A program made the position numbers and the translations under genes. From Chloroflexia bacterium (GTDB lineage: Bacteria > Chloroflexota > Chloroflexia > Thermomicrobiales > CFX8), in the NCBI GenBank assembly GCA_013696045.1, contig JACCZH010000285.1, forward strand, positions 1 to 19,558: a stretch of 19,558 nucleotides of DNA. The letters are read 5' to 3'. The notes below the pieces were generated by a model, which worked only from the letters and a program-made list of their open reading frames with translations, was not told the DNA's origin and made no database searches. This document shows positions 16,973 through 19,558 of the stretch, piece after piece (position 1 is the first letter of the stretch; every line of letters starts with the position of its first letter).

Positions 16973-17108
16973 TCTCGTTCCCCGATCGTTTGCGGACAGC
17001 TTTCATTCAACTCATACAGTAACCGAGAGCGGCGGTCAGCGCTATCGCTGCGGGCTGTCTGTTAGCATGGGCGTGTTGCTTGCTAGGAACAACCGAGGAG
17101 GACAAGAG

Positions 17109-17174
17109 ATGTGCAGCACCCAGACCTGCCGGACTGCGATGTCGGAAATCATCAATCAACATCGACCGGCATGA
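17109..17174 (+). CDS. 21-codon leader ORF translationally coupled to rnz
   Basis: An ATG at 17109 lies 7 bases after the strong ribosome site GAGGAGG (17095-17101) and opens a 21-codon frame starting MCSTQTC and ending NQHRPA. Its TGA (17172-17174) overlaps the ATG of rnz at 17171 as ATGA. rnz itself has no visible ribosome site before that ATG, so ribosomes finishing the leader could reinitiate on rnz. The competing reading is a GTG at 17111, spaced 9 bases from the same site, that would add 20 residues in frame to RNase Z; that extension resembles nothing in the family. TGTTAGCAT at 17060-17068 could be an extended -10 element. Confidence 0.5.
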   Translation: MCSTQTCRTAMSEIINQHRPA

Positions 17175-18067
17175 TCGACGTCTGCCTGCTCGGAAATGGT
17201 GGGATGATGCCGTTGCCCGGCAGGCCCCTCTCTGCTACCCTCTTCCGGGTCGGCGCACAGACGGTTCTCTTTGATTGTGGGGAAGGCACCCAGGTCAACT
17301 GGCGCTCCAGCGATCTGGCGTACCGGCCAACAAGCACAATTCTCTTGAGTCACGTTCATGCAGACCACGTCGCCGGGCTGCCAGGCGTTCTCTTCCAGAT
17401 CGCCTTCAGCGGCCGAACCGAGCCATTGACAATCTACGGGCCGGAGCATACTCCCGAAGTCGTCTCCAGCCTGCTCAGCATCGTTGGCCGCCTGCCGTTC
17501 GAGCTACGGGTTGGCCAGCTCGAAGGTGGCGAAACGTTCGCTCTGGAGGCCGGCATCCAGGTGTCGACGCTTGCGCTCAGGCACCGAACCCCGTGTATCG
17601 GCTACACTGTCGATGTGCCACGCTCGCCGCGATTCAACCCCGAGCGCGCGACAGAGCTTGGGGTGCCGCTCAAACACTGGAAACGGCTACAAGCGGGAGA
17701 ATCGGTAGACGGTGTGTCGCCCGGCGATGTATCCGGGCCGCCACGGCGCGGGCTGAAAATTGCGCTCGTTACAGACACCAGCTATTTCGATGAGCTCATC
17801 CCGTTCGTCTCAGAGAGCGATCTGCTCGTCTGTGAAGCCATGTTCGAAGACACCGACCTAGAGCGTGCCCATGAGCGCGGCCACATGACCTTTTCCCAGG
17901 CCGCCACCCTCGCCCGAGACGCCGGCGTCCAGCAGCTCTGGCTTACCCACTTCAGCCCCCGTGTTGAGAACCCCGACAGCCATCTCGAACGTGTCCGTGC
18001 CCAATTCCTCCAAACCGAAATCGGCCGGCGCGGACTCAAGACGACGTTGGCGTTTGATGATGAGTAG
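17171..18067 (+). CDS. rnz: Ribonuclease Z (tRNA 3' endonuclease)
   Basis: RNase Z removes 3' trailers from tRNA precursors. The 298-residue protein (from ATG 17171) has the metallo-beta-lactamase zinc motif SHVHADH (H61, H63, D65, H66), the RHRTPCIGY motif, D202 in VTDTSY, H238 in ERGHMTFSQAA and H260 in LTHFSPR. The segment PRFNPERATELGVPLKHWKRL matches the RNase Z substrate-handling region, which distinguishes it from other metallo-beta-lactamase proteins. I chose ATG 17171 because the protein then starts IDVCLLGNGGMMP, like family members; a GTG at 17111 with a good ribosome site would add 20 unrelated residues. It follows an overlapping 21-codon leader ORF. Confidence 0.92.
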   Translation: MIDVCLLGNGGMMPLPGRPLSATLFRVGAQTVLFDCGEGTQVNWRSSDLAYRPTSTILLSHVHADHVAGLPGVLFQIAFSGRTEPLTIYGPEHTPEVVSSLLSIVGRLPFELRVGQLEGGETFALEAGIQVSTLALRHRTPCIGYTVDVPRSPRFNPERATELGVPLKHWKRLQAGESVDGVSPGDVSGPPRRGLKIALVTDTSYFDELIPFVSESDLLVCEAMFEDTDLERAHERGHMTFSQAATLARDAGVQQLWLTHFSPRVENPDSHLERVRAQFLQTEIGRRGLKTTLAFDDE

Positions 18068-18081
18068 ACATATTGAAGTTG

Positions 18082-18105
18082 TCATCTCGACCATAGCGGA
18101 GATGA
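18082..18105. repeat. Short inverted repeat between the convergent rnz and unknown gene
   Basis: TCATCTC (18082-18088) and GAGATGA (18099-18105) form a 7-bp stem around 10 bases in the 48-bp gap between convergent genes. It may terminate both transcripts, though no T-run follows. The sequence GTCATCTCGACCATAGCGGAG also resembles, from memory, another widespread intergenic repeat type. Confidence 0.45.
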
Positions 18106-18115
18106 TAATCGTTAC

Positions 18116-18514
18116 CTAATTTGCCCGCCCTGTTAAAAGATCGTGCAGCAATGGCCGGCCACGGATTTCGTCAGCCAGCATCTCAAGGCGAATAATGGCC
18201 TCACCAATCAGAATCGGTTGGCCGTGAACCTCATAGACCAGAAACTCAAGGGCCGTAAAGACTTCATTGGGCATCGGCGAGATTCCGGCTGGCAGGAGTT
18301 TGACCACACGCTGCAGGCGAGTGCGTAGCTTGTCAGCATGGTGGTCACGGTTCTCAACCGGCAACGGCGTTTCCAGCAACTCCGGCAATCCGTAAATATC
18401 CAGGATCTCGTCGTGTAACTGTTGCATGGTCCCGATTGCGCCGGGCGACAGAATCTCCCGGCAAAGCTCAGCGAACGGATACGAATCGTGGAGGTGTTTC
18501 CGGCCCGTTGTCAC
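18116..18514 (-). CDS. Unknown 132-residue protein, predicted helical
   Basis: I do not recognise this protein. It starts with GTG at 18514, with a purine-rich AGGGGGA just upstream, and encodes a soluble-looking, mainly helical chain: FAELCREILSPGAIGTMQQL, a Leu/Pro segment (YGLPELLETPLPVEN), LRTRLQRVVKLLPAG, and VFTALEFLVYEV. It ends RPLLHDLLTGRAN. There is no signal peptide, membrane span or metal-binding cluster. It is a single gene, convergent with rnz and divergent from the MFS exporter, so context gives little hint of function. The - strand frame is preferred because the + strand alternative is short and lacks a ribosome site. Confidence 0.65.
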   Translation of the reverse strand: MTTGRKHLHDSYPFAELCREILSPGAIGTMQQLHDEILDIYGLPELLETPLPVENRDHHADKLRTRLQRVVKLLPAGISPMPNEVFTALEFLVYEVHGQPILIGEAIIRLEMLADEIRGRPLLHDLLTGRAN

Positions 18515-18555
18515 CGATCCCCCTGCATCTGCGCGACTGACAATTTGCCCTATGA

Positions 18556-18574
18556 TAACCGACCGGACCGGTTA
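18556..18574. promoter_or_regulatory. Operator-like inverted repeat upstream of the MFS gene
   Basis: TAACCG (18556-18561) and CGGTTA (18569-18574) are perfect inverted arms with a 7-base centre. The second arm overlaps the proposed -35 element at 18570-18575. This geometry fits a dimeric repressor such as a TetR or MarR type (inference); no regulator gene is in view. Confidence 0.4.
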
Positions 18575-18598
18575 CTCATATCAGGGACGTGCTAGACT
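18570..18598 (+). promoter_or_regulatory. Possible promoter of the MFS exporter gene
   Basis: TAGACT (18593-18598), preceded by TGC as in an extended -10 element, lies 17 bases after a poor -35 candidate, GGTTAC (18570-18575). The leader to the GTG at 18632 would be about 25 bases. Confidence 0.35.
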
Positions 18599-18631
18599 GC
18601 GCCGGTATCGTCACGGGAGGAGGTCGCGTCC

Positions 18632-19558
18632 GTGGCTCGGATAAGCTTTCCGTCAATTCATAGACCGAAGCGACGCCAGGCGCCAAGACACGGAGAGTGG
18701 CCAAGGTCGCGCTTTACGACCGGCATGTTTTCCGCCTTCGCCCACCGCAACTATCGCTTGCTCTGGACCGGCACCGTTATCACCCAGACCGGCCAGTGGA
18801 TGCAGCAAGTGGCTCTTGGCTGGCTGATTCTGGAGCTGACCAATTCTCCGGCGTTTCTCGGGGTCGTTGGCTTTGCGCGTGGCCTGCCGATGCTTTTTCT
18901 TGCCCTGCCCGCCGGTGTCCTGGCCGACCGGGTTAGCCGCCGGCTGGTGCTCATGAGCGCCCAGGGGGCCGCCGCCGTCGTTGCGCTTGCCCTGACGTTG
19001 CTCGTCTTCACCAACTACATCGAGCCCTGGCACGTTATCGTGATCTCAATTCTGGGTGGGTCAGCCATGGCGTTCGTCGCGCCGACCAGACAAGCCCTGG
19101 TGCCAACAGTGGTTCCGAGAGAGAACATCGCCAACGCCGTGGCCCTCAATTCGGCCGGCCAGAACTCGACCCGCATCGTCGGACCTTCTGTAGCCGGTCT
19201 GCTCATCGCCTGGCTGGGCACCGCCATCTGTTTCGCTATCCAATCCGTCGGTTTCCTGTGGGCGCTATTCATGAGCTATCGCATGAAGATTCCGCCACCA
19301 GAGGAGCAACCCAACCGGGTTAAGACCAGCATGGGAGCGAACATCCTGGACGGCTTTGCCTATATCCGCTCGCTGCCGGTCCTCTCGGGACTCATGATCA
19401 TGGCCGCCGTTCCGACGGTTCTGGCGATGCCCTACCTTCAGATGCTGCCTGTATTTGCACGCGACGTGTTGAACGTCGGGTCGTCCGGTCTCGGCCTGTT
19501 GATGGCGGCCAGCGGCGCGGGCGCCCTCACCGGGGCGCTGCTTTTTGCAGCCTACGGC
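18632..19558 (+). CDS. MFS transporter, enterobactin-exporter/MFS_3-like (3' end missing)
   Basis: The frame is open to the right edge, and 309 residues are visible. I start it at GTG 18632, because GGAGGAGG (18616-18623) lies 8 bases upstream; the first Met, at 18725, would drop a basic 31-residue N-terminal tail. From that Met the protein reads FAHRNYRLLWTGTVITQTG, typical of the drug/siderophore exporter branch (DHA3/MFS_3), followed by WMQQVALGWLILEL and the loop-2-3 motif LPAGVLADRVSRR. About eight hydrophobic segments are seen of an expected twelve. It probably exports a small molecule by proton antiport, but the substrate is unknown. An inverted repeat overlapping its candidate promoter suggests repression by a ligand-responsive regulator. 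Confidence 0.88.
   Translation, partial: MARISFPSIHRPKRRQAPRHGEWPRSRFTTGMFSAFAHRNYRLLWTGTVITQTGQWMQQVALGWLILELTNSPAFLGVVGFARGLPMLFLALPAGVLADRVSRRLVLMSAQGAAAVVALALTLLVFTNYIEPWHVIVISILGGSAMAFVAPTRQALVPTVVPRENIANAVALNSAGQNSTRIVGPSVAGLLIAWLGTAICFAIQSVGFLWALFMSYRMKIPPPEEQPNRVKTSMGANILDGFAYIRSLPVLSGLMIMAAVPTVLAMPYLQMLPVFARDVLNVGSSGLGLLMAASGAGALTGALLFAAYG

Noticed and set aside
17111..17170. GTG start at 17111 giving RNase Z 20 extra residues
   Set aside because: The spacing from the ribosome site favours the out-of-frame ATG at 17109, and the added residues do not resemble the RNase Z N terminus. It is kept only as an alternative.
1..19558. CRISPR array, tRNA, rRNA, transposase or prophage genes
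   Set aside because: I looked for regularly spaced repeats, cloverleaf-like segments and transposase motifs and saw none.

Overview
The window is bacterial chromosomal DNA of about 60% GC (counted by eye on sample lines). Three features point to Chloroflexota, probably Thermomicrobia/Sphaerobacter-like: a fused transaldolase/glucose-6-phosphate isomerase, OpcA beside Zwf, and a DUF3090 protein. An actinobacterium is the main alternative. This assignment rests on family knowledge, not on a search. Several genes start with GTG or TTG.

Layout. Positions 1-9221 are all on the + strand: the 3' part of an acyl/acetoacetyl-CoA-synthetase-like gene, then a pentose phosphate cluster (tal-pgi fusion, gnd, zwf, opcA, pgl). 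zwf and opcA overlap by four bases and pgl follows closely. A 200-bp gap before gnd carries a long, near-perfect inverted repeat. Positions 9321-14780 are all on the - strand. In transcription order they hold panE and panB (overlapping), a secreted glycoside-hydrolase lipoprotein, a HigB/RelE-type toxin gene broken by a one-base frameshift with its intact XRE antitoxin, a short-chain dehydrogenase with degenerate catalytic motifs, and a small, highly charged unknown protein. From 14901 the strands alternate: a DUF3090 protein (+), a gamma-glutamyltransferase-like Ntn hydrolase (-), RNase Z (+) behind a coupled 21-codon leader ORF, an unknown 132-residue protein (-), and an MFS exporter (+) cut by the window edge.

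How the genes work together. Zwf (helped by OpcA), Pgl and Gnd take glucose-6-phosphate to ribulose-5-phosphate and make reducing power. The Tal half rearranges sugar phosphates, and the Pgi half returns fructose-6-phosphate to glucose-6-phosphate, so the cluster encodes much of an oxidative pentose phosphate cycle. Transketolase and the pentose phosphate isomerase and epimerase are not in view. PanE and PanB make pantoate for coenzyme A; panC and panD are not here.

I found no clearly new multi-gene system, CRISPR array, rRNA, tRNA or insertion sequence. The best leads are the coupled leader ORF of RNase Z, the frameshifted toxin in a low-GC patch, the mobile-looking inverted repeat at 4674-4752, the motif-deficient SDR, and the DUF3090 protein that lacks the usual cysteine-rich tail.
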